From Chloroflexota bacterium (lineage in GTDB: Bacteria > Chloroflexota > Dehalococcoidia > Tepidiformales > Tepidiformaceae), in NCBI GenBank assembly GCA_026702615.1, contig JAPPBY010000017.1:62001-126000 (forward strand): 64,000 bases of DNA, written 5' to 3'. The translations under genes were made by a program, and so were the position numbers. Below the pieces are notes generated by a model, which was given only the letters and a program-made list of their open reading frames with translations, was not told the origin of the DNA and made no database searches. Below, piece by piece: positions 52,383 through 61,136 of the stretch. Each line of letters opens with the position of its first letter. Positions within the stretch are counted from its first letter, which is position 1.

Positions 52383-54014
52383 CTAGAGGGTGCAGGTAGT
52401 GGCGGCGATGCTGGTCCCTTCGAGGTAGGCGAAGAGGTTGCAGCCGGAGAGGGCTCGTGATGTCTCAGCTGGGGGCGGTTCGTAGAGCCGGAAGCGGGGG
52501 GCGTGGTTGACGAGGGCGAACCAGAAGGCGTTGTGGCCGGGCAAGCGCTCAAGCTCCTCGCCGGAAGGCCCGATGAGGGCGCCCTCGGTGACCTGCCAGG
52601 CGGCGCCGTCCTCGGTCGTGGCGACGCCCGTCTCCGCATCGTAGGCGACGACGCGCTCAGGCGGGGCGGCGTAGGCACGGCCACCGGAGCGGTCGGCGGT
52701 GGCGAAGACGACGACGGGATCGCCTCCGATCTCGTCCTGGAGGAAGTCCTCCGCGCCAAGCAGAAGGATGGGATAGCCGACAACCTGGTCGTTGAGACGG
52801 ACGGCGTAGACGCTGTCCTTGACGGCGATGGGACCGCTGCGATCGGGAACGGGGAACATCAGCCCGGAGCTGGCGAAGTAACGGGCGTAGGCGACTCCCT
52901 CACCGTAGTCGCGGGCGTGGCCGGTCTCGATGTCGAGTACGAGCGTGTCGGGATGCTCGGCGAGCCACTCGTCCCAGGTGGTGTGCACGACGGGAAGGAC
53001 GTCGAGCTGGATGCCACTCCCGACGAGGTCGCCCCAGACGGGCTCACCGGTGAACTGCTCCCACAGGGTGTTGGTGGTGCGGTCGTACATGAGCTTGTTC
53101 GAGCGGTAGAGGAGGCCGCTGGTGCCGAAGCGGTAGACCTCCTCGCCCACGCGCCCGTCGTAGAGGATGGCGCTCCCGCAGAGGGTGCAGTAGGCGAGCG
53201 AGACGGGGACGCCGCCGACGGTGTCGTTGACCATCTCGTGCCAATCGATGATGCGGCGAGGATAGGCGCGGGGATCACCGTTGATCTCGACGCCGATGAC
53301 GCGGTCCTTCGGACCGATCCACGCGGCGGCCTCATCCGGCGTGATGAAGTTGGGATGTTCGAGGGGCGGGATTCCATCAACGGTGACGCCACCCCAGAAG
53401 ATCTCCTGGGCGGAAATGAGGCGTGGCTTATCTGGATCGAGGAAGGCGCCCATGTCCTCCTGGATGCCCTCGATCAGACGGTGCTTGAATTCGACGTAGA
53501 GGTCCGTCTCGTCGTCGGGGGTGCGAAGGCCGAGCTCCTCGGTGAGGGGAAAGATGGGGTAGGGGTGGTCGGGGCGAATCTCGGTCAGGATGCGGTAGAC
53601 GAAAGCGCTGTATGGGACGGGAACGGCGGCGAGGTCGACCAGGTAGGGGAGCCACCGCTCTTCGGGGTCGCGCGCCATGGCCCGCAGGATGTCGCGGGTG
53701 GTGTCGGAGGTGTCGGGGAAAAGGACGAAGCGGTTCCAGAAGTCGATTTCGGTCCAGTAGATGAGGCTGAGGACGTGCTCGTCGGTAATCTCCTCGGGGG
53801 TGAGGGTGGGTTCGAGTCGGGGAGTGGCGGTGGATTCGGGGGCGGGAGTGTTGCTCTCGGGAGGCGTGGCGGTGGGGGTGGGGGCGGGGTCGGGCGTGGA
53901 GGTCGCGCGATCGGGGGAGGGCGAGGTGGCGGGGGTCTGGTCGCGGGACTCGCCCCCGCAGGCGGCCAGGATCAGCGCCAGACCGGCAGTCAGGGCAACA
54001 AGGCGGAGGGGCAT
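52383..54014 (-). CDS. DUF3179 domain lipoprotein
   Basis: The 543-aa protein starts with a lipobox (LALILAACGGE) and a Pro/Thr-rich linker to about residue 75. The DUF3179 part shows DRVIGVEINGDPRAYPRRIIDWHEMVND, and CTLCGSAILY, the conserved Cys pair that could bind metal. DUF3179 proteins are common in halophiles, planctomycetes and Chloroflexota, with unknown function. A TACACT box 7 nt before the ATG suggests leaderless expression. Confidence 0.88.
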   Translation of the reverse strand: MPLRLVALTAGLALILAACGGESRDQTPATSPSPDRATSTPDPAPTPTATPPESNTPAPESTATPRLEPTLTPEEITDEHVLSLIYWTEIDFWNRFVLFPDTSDTTRDILRAMARDPEERWLPYLVDLAAVPVPYSAFVYRILTEIRPDHPYPIFPLTEELGLRTPDDETDLYVEFKHRLIEGIQEDMGAFLDPDKPRLISAQEIFWGGVTVDGIPPLEHPNFITPDEAAAWIGPKDRVIGVEINGDPRAYPRRIIDWHEMVNDTVGGVPVSLAYCTLCGSAILYDGRVGEEVYRFGTSGLLYRSNKLMYDRTTNTLWEQFTGEPVWGDLVGSGIQLDVLPVVHTTWDEWLAEHPDTLVLDIETGHARDYGEGVAYARYFASSGLMFPVPDRSGPIAVKDSVYAVRLNDQVVGYPILLLGAEDFLQDEIGGDPVVVFATADRSGGRAYAAPPERVVAYDAETGVATTEDGAAWQVTEGALIGPSGEELERLPGHNAFWFALVNHAPRFRLYEPPPAETSRALSGCNLFAYLEGTSIAATTCTL

Positions 54015-54021
54015 GGAGAAC

Positions 54022-54027
54022 AGTGTA
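54022..54027 (-). promoter_or_regulatory. Leaderless-type -10 box TACACT for the DUF3179 gene
   Basis: TACACT ends 7 nt before the ATG at 54014, with no ribosome site in the spacer. Confidence 0.55.
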
Positions 54028-54047
54028 GGGCTCAGGGGCTGACCGCT

Positions 54048-54145
54048 CGGTTACGGCGGCCTAACCGTTTACCGGTAAGCGGGCAGACTGGCCCCGTGAG
54101 GAGCAAGCCTCTAGCCTTATCACGATCCATGGCACCTACGTGCCA
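54048..54145. promoter_or_regulatory. Cluster of three inverted repeats in a divergent intergenic region
   Basis: CGGTTA-8-TAACCG (54048-54067), TTACCGGTAA (54069-54078) and TGGCAC-4-GTGCCA (54130-54145) lie between the divergent DUF3179 and PPC genes. The first two share TTACC/GGTAA-like half-sites. They may be regulator binding sites. The 157-nt gap holds no RNA gene. Confidence 0.4.
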
Positions 54146-54171
54146 CTAAGCCGTTTGCACCCGGAGTACCC

Positions 54172-56706
54172 ATGCTGTTGAACGCATCGTCCCCCCTTGC
54201 CGCCCGGATCGGCGGGCGGCTTCTGGCGGCCGCCCTTGTCGCTGTCGCCGTGATCGGCGGGCTGCTTGTCCTGGAGGCCCCGCACATGGCCTCGGCCCAG
54301 GAACCGGAATGCGAGGTCACCGACCTCGGGACCCTGGGAGGCGAAACCCAGCAGCTTGAGGCGAACGGCCGCTGGACGACAGAGGACTGCGACTCAGCCT
54401 TCCGGGCCGGGAGCGACGCGCACTCGTACAGCTTCGACGTGGAAGAGGGCGGCCGCGTGCGGATCGACCTGCTGTCCAGCGAGGCCGACTCGTACCTGTA
54501 CCTGCTGAGCGACGCCGGCGACCGCATCGCGGACAACGACGACGGAGCGGCAGGCGTGAACGCGCGCATCGAGCGCGATCTGGAGCCCGGCGCGTATCGA
54601 ATAGAGGCGACTACGGTGGGAGGCCGTGGGCGAGGCCCCGCGGACTTCTCGCTCACCGTCGGCTACGCCGAGGGGTGCGAGACGATCCCTCTCGGGGTGC
54701 TAACGGCGGAAGCGGACCTTACGGCGACGGGGGTCTGGACGGTGGATACGTGCGGCTCGCGGATCGAGGCGAACCACCCAGCCTACAGCTACTCGTTCAT
54801 GCTGCCGGCCAGCGGCCGGGTCCGGATCGACCTCATGTCGGAGCACGGCGACCCCGTGCTGTCGCTGGCGTCGCCGGCAGGAGTGATCGGGGCGAACGAC
54901 GACGGAGGGCCCGGCCGGAACTCGCGCATTGAGAAGTACCTGCTCGCTGGCGTCTACCTGATCGAGGCCACTACCTATCTGCAGGCTGACCGCCAGCCCC
55001 TTGAGGCGGATTTCGAGCTGACCGTCCACCTGGTTGACGAAGCGGCTGCCCAAAACCGCTTCATCCTGAAGGTGGAGGAGAGCCTCGCCCCGGACGTCGT
55101 CATTGCCGGAGAGCCCTTCACGGTCGACTACCGTGTCGGCAACGTGGGCGGGGGCGACGTCCCGGACGATTGGTTCGTCATCGTGTACGCCATCGGGCCG
55201 CGCGCATACGCCGACCTGGAGGTAGAGCCTTCCGAGACCGTCTGGAATGCTGGAGCCAGCTACCACTCAAGCCCCGAACTGGCCAGCGCGACCAGTACGG
55301 CGATTCCGAGCTTTGAACCGATCGATGTCGTTCTCCCCAGGCCCGGCAATTCATGGGTCTTCCTCGGTGTGCAGCCATTCCAGCTTGTCGAAGACGAGGG
55401 CAGGTACGACAACCCGGGCTTGTTCCACGGTATCTGGCGGAACCTGCGCGTGGTGACGGGCCCGATCTACGGCCCGGTTACCGTCTCGGTGGACGGCGCG
55501 GCCTACACGGTTGAAGCGGCGGACGACGAGGACGGCGAGGTCACGACCACGGTGACCTCCGTCGCGGACGCTGAGGCAGAAGTCGACGATGCCGTGCAGG
55601 CGAAGGCGACCTACACCGCAGCCGTGGCTGAGACGGTGCTCGACGGGATCTTCGAGCGGCCAGGGCTGGCGGGGCTTACCGCCTCCGACGAACCGGCGGC
55701 GATCGAGGTCCCGAACGCCTCCTCAAGCACGCTGCTGAGGCTCTTCGCGGACCAATACCTGGAAGCGATTGCCATCTGGGGCTTCGACGACGTCGTGGCC
55801 AACGGCGAGGTCATCAACCCGGTTCACGTCCAGGAGCTGGTGCTGCACGTGGCGGACAAAGCCGCGCAACAGTACGCGGCCCTCTCCGCGGGATGGACGA
55901 CCATCGACGAGCACGTCTCGGGCGGAAGCGGGTTGTCCTTCGAGGACGCCTTCGCGCTCCAGGCGGAGCTCGCCTACGCGGAGCGCATCCTGGCGCCAAT
56001 CGCGGCGGCAGGCTCCATCGCATCGCAGGCCGGACCCGGAGAAATGGTTCCAGCAGACGAATTCGACGCGCTGACGCGGCAGGCCTCGTGCCGGGCGGCG
56101 TACCTGGGCGACGCCTTCGAAGCTGCGGGCGTCGAGGACGTGGAGGCGCTGCTCGCGCTCGACACTGAGCTGCGGGCAAGCCTTGACGTGTTCGGGCTCG
56201 GAAGCGACGCAGCCCTCTGTGCGGTCGCAGGCGTCGACAGGGAGAATGCGACGTTCCTGCGGCGCCTGGGGATCAGCGACCCGACGATCGCCGCCATGAA
56301 CGCACCCGATCGGGCTCCCGAGCCGGTGGTCGAGGCAACGCCGGAGGCACCCGAGCCGTACCGGCTCCGAGTCATCGCCTCCCTGCGGGCGGACGGAAGG
56401 GTCGAGCATGGCGTTGAGCTCTATGGCCAGCACTTCCTGCCACCTTCCCGCCTACTCCCTGCGGATGCGCCCGCCGGTCAGTGGTACGCGAGCGGCGAGG
56501 TCGAGGTCGAAGGGCACTCGATCGGCGTGGTCCGGGCCCGCCGGCTGGCCGACGGCCGTATCGAGTTGGGCTTCCGGGACGTGAACGGCGATGCAGTCGA
56601 GCCGGGTATCCGGTTCGTCGCGGATCCACCGCTCGGCATTTTCGTTCGGAGCAGCGTGATCGAGGTTCCCCGGCCAGAAGTGGCCGAGGAGGGATCCTCC
56701 GAGTAA
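54172..56706 (+). CDS. Large secreted protein with two PPC domains
   Basis: The 844-aa protein has a cleavable signal peptide (LLAAALVAVAVIGGLLVLEAPHMASA). Two bacterial pre-peptidase C-terminal-type beta domains follow (about 45-165 and 170-290), each with a SYSFDVEEGGRVRIDLLS-like strand and NDDGAAGVNARIE-like turn. Next is a CARDB-like segment (VDYRVGNVGGGDVPDDWFVIVY, about 300-440), then a helical C-terminal half with an LLALDTELRASLDVFG stretch. No protease or other catalytic domain is seen. A GGAG sequence precedes the ATG. Function unknown, possibly surface binding. Confidence 0.85.
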   Translation: MLLNASSPLAARIGGRLLAAALVAVAVIGGLLVLEAPHMASAQEPECEVTDLGTLGGETQQLEANGRWTTEDCDSAFRAGSDAHSYSFDVEEGGRVRIDLLSSEADSYLYLLSDAGDRIADNDDGAAGVNARIERDLEPGAYRIEATTVGGRGRGPADFSLTVGYAEGCETIPLGVLTAEADLTATGVWTVDTCGSRIEANHPAYSYSFMLPASGRVRIDLMSEHGDPVLSLASPAGVIGANDDGGPGRNSRIEKYLLAGVYLIEATTYLQADRQPLEADFELTVHLVDEAAAQNRFILKVEESLAPDVVIAGEPFTVDYRVGNVGGGDVPDDWFVIVYAIGPRAYADLEVEPSETVWNAGASYHSSPELASATSTAIPSFEPIDVVLPRPGNSWVFLGVQPFQLVEDEGRYDNPGLFHGIWRNLRVVTGPIYGPVTVSVDGAAYTVEAADDEDGEVTTTVTSVADAEAEVDDAVQAKATYTAAVAETVLDGIFERPGLAGLTASDEPAAIEVPNASSSTLLRLFADQYLEAIAIWGFDDVVANGEVINPVHVQELVLHVADKAAQQYAALSAGWTTIDEHVSGGSGLSFEDAFALQAELAYAERILAPIAAAGSIASQAGPGEMVPADEFDALTRQASCRAAYLGDAFEAAGVEDVEALLALDTELRASLDVFGLGSDAALCAVAGVDRENATFLRRLGISDPTIAAMNAPDRAPEPVVEATPEAPEPYRLRVIASLRADGRVEHGVELYGQHFLPPSRLLPADAPAGQWYASGEVEVEGHSIGVVRARRLADGRIELGFRDVNGDAVEPGIRFVADPPLGIFVRSSVIEVPRPEVAEEGSSE

Positions 56707-56722
56707 GGGCTCGGGTTGCGAG

Positions 56723-57181
56723 CTAGGCGCCCGTGATGGCGCCTAGCTCGCGCCAGGGGCGGGCGCGGCGCGCATTCCAGTGCGCCTCCCAGTCGTCGCA
56801 GACGCCCTGGCCACCGTGCCAGTAGTCCACCTCGAGGCAGACCTTCCCGTCGCGAAACTCGAGGCGGGAGACGCCCTCGGCCGTGCCCCAGCGCCCGGCG
56901 TTCTCCTCGGCGTCCGCGGGAATCTGGCCGTACGCCATCCACATCACGACGACGCCACTGTCGGCTACGTAGATCTCTTCGGGGAGCACCTTGAGCGTGT
57001 CGGCTGCCGCCGCCCAGAAGTCGCGCACGGCCTGGTGCCCCCGCATCGCCTCGTCATGCCCGACGATGTCGCGCATGACGACGTCCTCGGTCATGAACTG
57101 GAGGGGCGCATCGACGTGTCCCCCGCTCCAGCCTTCCTCGAAGAGCTTGCGTGCGATCTCGACTTCGGCCTGACCAACCAT
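56723..57181 (-). CDS. SnoaL/NTF2-like small protein
   Basis: The 152-aa protein fits the NTF2-like cone fold: an N-terminal helix (EIARKLFEEGWSGG), the VVMRDIVGHDEAMRGHQAVRDFWAAAADTL segment and strands ending DYWHGGQGV. Such proteins include polyketide cyclases, isomerases and binding proteins. The active-site residues cannot be assigned with confidence. A GGGAGAAG site precedes the ATG, and a TACTAT box lies about 40 nt upstream. It is divergent from the 423-aa protein. Confidence 0.75.
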   Translation of the reverse strand: MVGQAEVEIARKLFEEGWSGGHVDAPLQFMTEDVVMRDIVGHDEAMRGHQAVRDFWAAAADTLKVLPEEIYVADSGVVVMWMAYGQIPADAEENAGRWGTAEGVSRLEFRDGKVCLEVDYWHGGQGVCDDWEAHWNARRARPWRELGAITGA

Positions 57182-57249
57182 GGGCGCTTCTCCCGTCCGT
57201 GGACTCGCAGAGTGGGCGCGATAGTAGCGGAAACGCGGGCGCTCCGGTG

Positions 57250-57255
57250 TACCAT
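57250..57255 (+). promoter_or_regulatory. Leaderless-type -10 box TACCAT
   Basis: TACCAT ends 9 nt before the ATG at 57265, with no ribosome site. Confidence 0.5.
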
Positions 57256-57264
57256 CCGAGCGCG

Positions 57265-58536
57265 ATGGCCGAGACGATGACGCCGGAGGAGGCGCGCAGC
57301 TACCTGAACTACCTGCTCACACTGGGCATCCGGCGGGAGCAGGCGTTCGCGCCGCTGGCGGCCGCCTTCATCCGCGAGAACGACCTGGACGCGCTGGGTC
57401 TGCTGCCGGACGAGCAGGTGAGCCTGCTGCTCGCGGCGGCGCAGTCGTTCGCGCCGGAGCCGCGACGCTACAGCGCCAAGCTCGACTTCCTCGAAAGGGC
57501 GCAGGCGCTGCTGCCGCGCACGCGGCTGGCGGGGACGCCGGTCGAGGGGCAGGTGGGGCAGGAACTCCGGAAGACGGCCCACGAGCTCGACCGCTACCAC
57601 GAGGCCGTGCGCGTCAACCGTTCCGAGACGGGGGAGCGCGAGCACATCATCGTCGAGAGCATGGCCCCCGAATACTTCACCGACATCGCGCAGAAGCGGG
57701 CGGCGGCTCACTACCAGGATCGGTACCACCTGACCCCGGAGGCGCGTCGCGCGCAGAACTACACGGGACCGGCGCAGCAGTTCGAGCCGGAGAACACGGC
57801 CATCCACAAGGAGTTCGAGGGGGCCTGCGGTCCGTTCATGAACGCGCGCACGCACGCCTTCCACGTGATGCTGCCGTTCGACCTGAAGCTGAGCCGGTCG
57901 CCCCAGGAGCCCCTGGAGACGGGCGTGCGCATCTTCTACGGGAAGGAGGGCTACTCCTTCCCGCTGCGGTACCAGATGGGCCAGCTCACGAGCGACCGGG
58001 ACGGGACGGTCGTGGGGGTGCCGGTCGACGACCCGAATCTCGTCTACATTTCGGCCTCTGGCGTGAAAGAGCCGGAGTTCCGCTTCGACGGGCCCGCTCC
58101 CGGCAATGCGCCGCCGGAGCTGGCGTTCCCGCTGACGGTGCTGCAACACCTCGGCAGCCTCGGGAACTACATCCAGGTGAGCTGCAACTTGAAGGTGTGG
58201 TTCGACGCCTCACAGGTCGCGATCCTGATCCAGGGGGCGCCGGAACTGGCCGACCTCGGCCTGACGGCGGCGACGGGCCTCATGACGCGCACCTACGGGC
58301 TCGGGACGACGGAGGAGTACGAGCGCAGTGGCGGCGAGCCGTGGCAGGAAGGGCTCAGCTACAACTACGTGAACCTGCACCTTGCGCTCCAGCCGGGGGT
58401 GGAGTCGGTGGTGATCCCGTACAACACGCCGATCTTCACGCTGTACCCAGTGCTCAGCCGGCAGGCGGTCGCGTTCGAGGACGCGGCGGCGGCCAGCGAG
58501 CGCATCGCGAAGGGGATGGGGCAGGGGCAGGGCTAG
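57265..58536 (+). CDS. Hypothetical 423-residue protein, family not recognised
   Basis: The product has an all-helical N-terminal part (about 1-160), with LNYLLTLGIRREQAFAPLAAAF and a coiled-coil-like ELRKTAHELDRYHEAV. The C-terminal part is mixed and beta-rich, with HAFHVMLPFDLKLSR, FYGKEGYSFPLRYQMGQL, LGNYIQVSCNLKVWFD, and VIPYNTPIFTLYPVLSRQ. I know no family for it. No signal peptide or membrane segment is visible. The start is the ATG at 57265, after TACCAT. Its stop overlaps that of the convergent kinase-like gene (CTAG), in the halogenase neighbourhood. Confidence 0.8.
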   Translation: MAETMTPEEARSYLNYLLTLGIRREQAFAPLAAAFIRENDLDALGLLPDEQVSLLLAAAQSFAPEPRRYSAKLDFLERAQALLPRTRLAGTPVEGQVGQELRKTAHELDRYHEAVRVNRSETGEREHIIVESMAPEYFTDIAQKRAAAHYQDRYHLTPEARRAQNYTGPAQQFEPENTAIHKEFEGACGPFMNARTHAFHVMLPFDLKLSRSPQEPLETGVRIFYGKEGYSFPLRYQMGQLTSDRDGTVVGVPVDDPNLVYISASGVKEPEFRFDGPAPGNAPPELAFPLTVLQHLGSLGNYIQVSCNLKVWFDASQVAILIQGAPELADLGLTAATGLMTRTYGLGTTEEYERSGGEPWQEGLSYNYVNLHLALQPGVESVVIPYNTPIFTLYPVLSRQAVAFEDAAAASERIAKGMGQGQG

Positions 58537-59501
58537 GCTTCGCCGAGCCGCCTCAGGAGCCAGTCGCGCGCGACCGACGCCTGCGCGGACTGGAAGGGAC
58601 GCAGGGTGGGGAGGCCGGGCGGAGGCGGTCGCGAACCCCACTCGGTGAATACCCCGGCCAGGGCGGCCACCACGGCCGTCACGCCCTCTGGGTCGGCAGT
58701 GCGACAGGCGGGGTGGGCGGCGACAACCTCCTCGGGGGGCGGGCCGCCCTGCATCGTGACGCTGGGCGCCATGACGATGACGTCGATCCAGGCGGCCCCG
58801 ACCAGGGCGTGGGGCCAGTCGAGGAACCAGACTCGATCGGGCGAGAGCAGGATGTTGTCGGCACGGATGTCGAAGTGGACGAGGGTGTCGCCCACTACGG
58901 CTTCGGGAACGGCTGCCTCGAGCTGAGCGAGGAGATCGAGGTTGCTGCGATACCAGGGGGCAAGACCCTGCCGGCGCCGCCCTCCTTCGTCACGGAGCGT
59001 CCGCCAGCCCTCCCGGGGGAATGTCTCGGCAGCGCCACGAGCGACACCGGGGGGCAAGGGATTCGGAGTAAGCCGTTCGCCAAGGGCGACGAGCCCTTCG
59101 AGAACGCGGTCGAGCTCGCGCAGGTCCCAGGGCTGACGGGGGTGCTCACCTTCGATGTCCTCGAAGGCGAGGGCTACCCAGCCGCCCTCGCCCTCGTCGT
59201 GCGACCAGAGGAGACGGGGGGCGGGCACGTCCTCCGGCATCCCGGAGATGATGCGAATCTCCCTGCGGTGGATACCGGCGCTGTCCGGGTTGATGTCGGG
59301 GCCGACAGCCTTGACGAAGACGCGCCGGCCGTCCGCGAGAAGAACGCGCGCGGCCACGCCCGGCGAAAAGCCCGAGGGCTGGGTAACGGCCTCGGCCACC
59401 GGGCTTCCCGCCCATGCCTCGAAGGCGTCGCGGAGGCGCTTTGGGGCCTGCTTCCAGTGGAGGCGAGCGCCCTGGGGCGGCAGAGGCGGGATGGCGGCCA
59501 T
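58533..59501 (-). CDS. APH/choline kinase family phosphotransferase
   Basis: The 322-aa protein has a complete-looking kinase motif set: RVFVKAVGPD in the N-lobe, LVHFDIRADNILL as the catalytic loop with Asp and Asn, and VWFLDWPHALVGAAWIDVI as the metal-binding segment. It lacks the double Gly form HGD but keeps HFD, common in this family. The ATG at 59501 lies 10 nt after the halogenase stop, in one operon. It could modify a small molecule, possibly a halogenated one. Confidence 0.88.
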   Translation of the reverse strand: MAAIPPLPPQGARLHWKQAPKRLRDAFEAWAGSPVAEAVTQPSGFSPGVAARVLLADGRRVFVKAVGPDINPDSAGIHRREIRIISGMPEDVPAPRLLWSHDEGEGGWVALAFEDIEGEHPRQPWDLRELDRVLEGLVALGERLTPNPLPPGVARGAAETFPREGWRTLRDEGGRRRQGLAPWYRSNLDLLAQLEAAVPEAVVGDTLVHFDIRADNILLSPDRVWFLDWPHALVGAAWIDVIVMAPSVTMQGGPPPEEVVAAHPACRTADPEGVTAVVAALAGVFTEWGSRPPPPGLPTLRPFQSAQASVARDWLLRRLGEA

Positions 59502-59511
59502 CGCGCCCCGC

Positions 59512-61035
59512 CTAGGGCCAGACGACCCAGGTATTGGGCGACGTGACCATGCTCCCGAGGATCTGCGGGGGCGCGCCGTTGAGCGTCTCGAAGGCGCGCT
59601 CCTGGGTGAGGGCGTTCCCGGCCAGCTCGCGCAGTCCGTCGACGCGCTTCTGCCATTCGACGCGGGGCTGGCTCGCCTCGAGGTAGCGTCCGGGAACGCG
59701 CTGGCCGAGGAGAAGCACGTCGTAGGCGAAGTCGCCAAAGACCTCTTCCGGCTTGAAGAACTGCGACTGGCGGTAGGTAAGCGGGGTGCGCTCGCGGAAG
59801 AGGTCGACGCGCTCCTGCGCCCCGCCGATGTCGACGGCGTTGCGGCAGGCCTGCCAGAAGGGCGTGTCGAGCTTCTTGTTGAAGCGGTAGTGGACGGCGA
59901 GGAACCAGCGCACGTCGTCCCAGTGGGCGTTGAGGGTGCGGTTCACGATGCCGCGAATGGCGGTGTCCTTCTTCGAGCGGGGGAAGTTCAGGACGAGCTG
60001 GTTGATCTCGAGGATGATCATGTGGAGGCCGGTCGACTCCAGCGGCTCGACGAAGCCGTAGGAGTTGCCGATGGCGACCACGTTCCCCTTCCAGAAGTGC
60101 TCGCGGCGGCCGGTTTTGAAGCGGATGACGCGGTGGTCGCCCATGCCGTCGTTCTTCGAACGCATCTCCTCGGCTGCCTCGTCGTCGGAGAGGAACTGCG
60201 AGGAGAAGACGTAGCCGCGGTGGTCGTCCTCCACGGAGGGTGTGTTCCAGCACCAGCCGGCGTTCATGGTCTCGGCGGTGGTGAAGGGCTTGATGTGACC
60301 GCCGTGGGGCACGTTGGCGACGATCGCGCGGTCGCAGAAGAGGCTGCCTTCGTAGCTCTGGAAGGGAGAGCCGAGCGTCTCGCCGATGATCTCGGCGCGG
60401 AAGCCGGTGCAGTCGACGTAGAGGTCGAAGCGCCGCTCCTCGCCGTCGTCTGTGACGACGTGGTCGAGCTCTTCGCCGTCCTCGGTGGGCACGAACTCAG
60501 TAACGGAGCGCTCGAGGAGCTCGACGCCGTCGGCAACGGCCTGCTCCTTCAGGTAGGCGACGAAGCGGCCGTTGTCGAGGTGGTAAGCGAAGGGGATGCG
60601 GTCGATGAGCGAGGTGAGTTGGCCGCCCTCGTTGGTGACGATGGGGGCGCGCTCGTTCGAGATGAGCAGGGACCCGAGGGAGTACTCGTTGAATTCGCCG
60701 CCGTAGTAGACGGAGTCGAGGACGGGGCCGGGGTGGAAGGCGTAGTTGAAGTAGTAGTCGCCGGGCTGGCCCCACTCGAACTTGACCCCGAACTTCCAGG
60801 TGGGCTGCACCTTGCGGTAGAGCTCGTGCACGTCGCGTTCGAGGTAGGCGTGGAGGAACTTGACCATGATGGGGGTCGTGCCCTCGCCGACGCCGATGAT
60901 GGGGATGGTGGGGGACTCGATGAGGGTGACGCGCAGGTGGGGGAGCTTCTTGCGCAGGGCGAGCGCGGTGAGGTAGCCGGCGGTGCCGCCGCCGATGATG
61001 CCGACCGTCTTGTACTCGCCCGATGACTGTGTCAC
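59512..61035 (-). CDS. Tryptophan halogenase-family flavin-dependent halogenase
   Basis: Flavin-dependent halogenases put Cl or Br on aromatic substrates using FADH2, oxygen and halide. The 507-aa protein has the FAD motif GIIGGGTAGYL (about residues 12-22), IGVGEGTTP, and a Lys in PTWKFGVKFEWG aligning with the catalytic Lys of PrnA (about residue 81). The WxWxIP-type motif reads WCWNTP. GNSYGFVEPLESTG matches the family. The start is a GTG at 61035, since the track adds an Arg/His-rich leader. The substrate is unknown. Confidence 0.9.
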   Translation of the reverse strand: MTQSSGEYKTVGIIGGGTAGYLTALALRKKLPHLRVTLIESPTIPIIGVGEGTTPIMVKFLHAYLERDVHELYRKVQPTWKFGVKFEWGQPGDYYFNYAFHPGPVLDSVYYGGEFNEYSLGSLLISNERAPIVTNEGGQLTSLIDRIPFAYHLDNGRFVAYLKEQAVADGVELLERSVTEFVPTEDGEELDHVVTDDGEERRFDLYVDCTGFRAEIIGETLGSPFQSYEGSLFCDRAIVANVPHGGHIKPFTTAETMNAGWCWNTPSVEDDHRGYVFSSQFLSDDEAAEEMRSKNDGMGDHRVIRFKTGRREHFWKGNVVAIGNSYGFVEPLESTGLHMIILEINQLVLNFPRSKKDTAIRGIVNRTLNAHWDDVRWFLAVHYRFNKKLDTPFWQACRNAVDIGGAQERVDLFRERTPLTYRQSQFFKPEEVFGDFAYDVLLLGQRVPGRYLEASQPRVEWQKRVDGLRELAGNALTQERAFETLNGAPPQILGSMVTSPNTWVVWP

Positions 61036-61136
61036 CCGGCTATCGTGCCACGGATGGGGTTGGGAGGGGTGTGGGGGGTGCTCGCGTGCTCCCGCCGAAC
61101 CGGTAAGATGCGCGCTCGCTGGGAGGCGCACCGACC

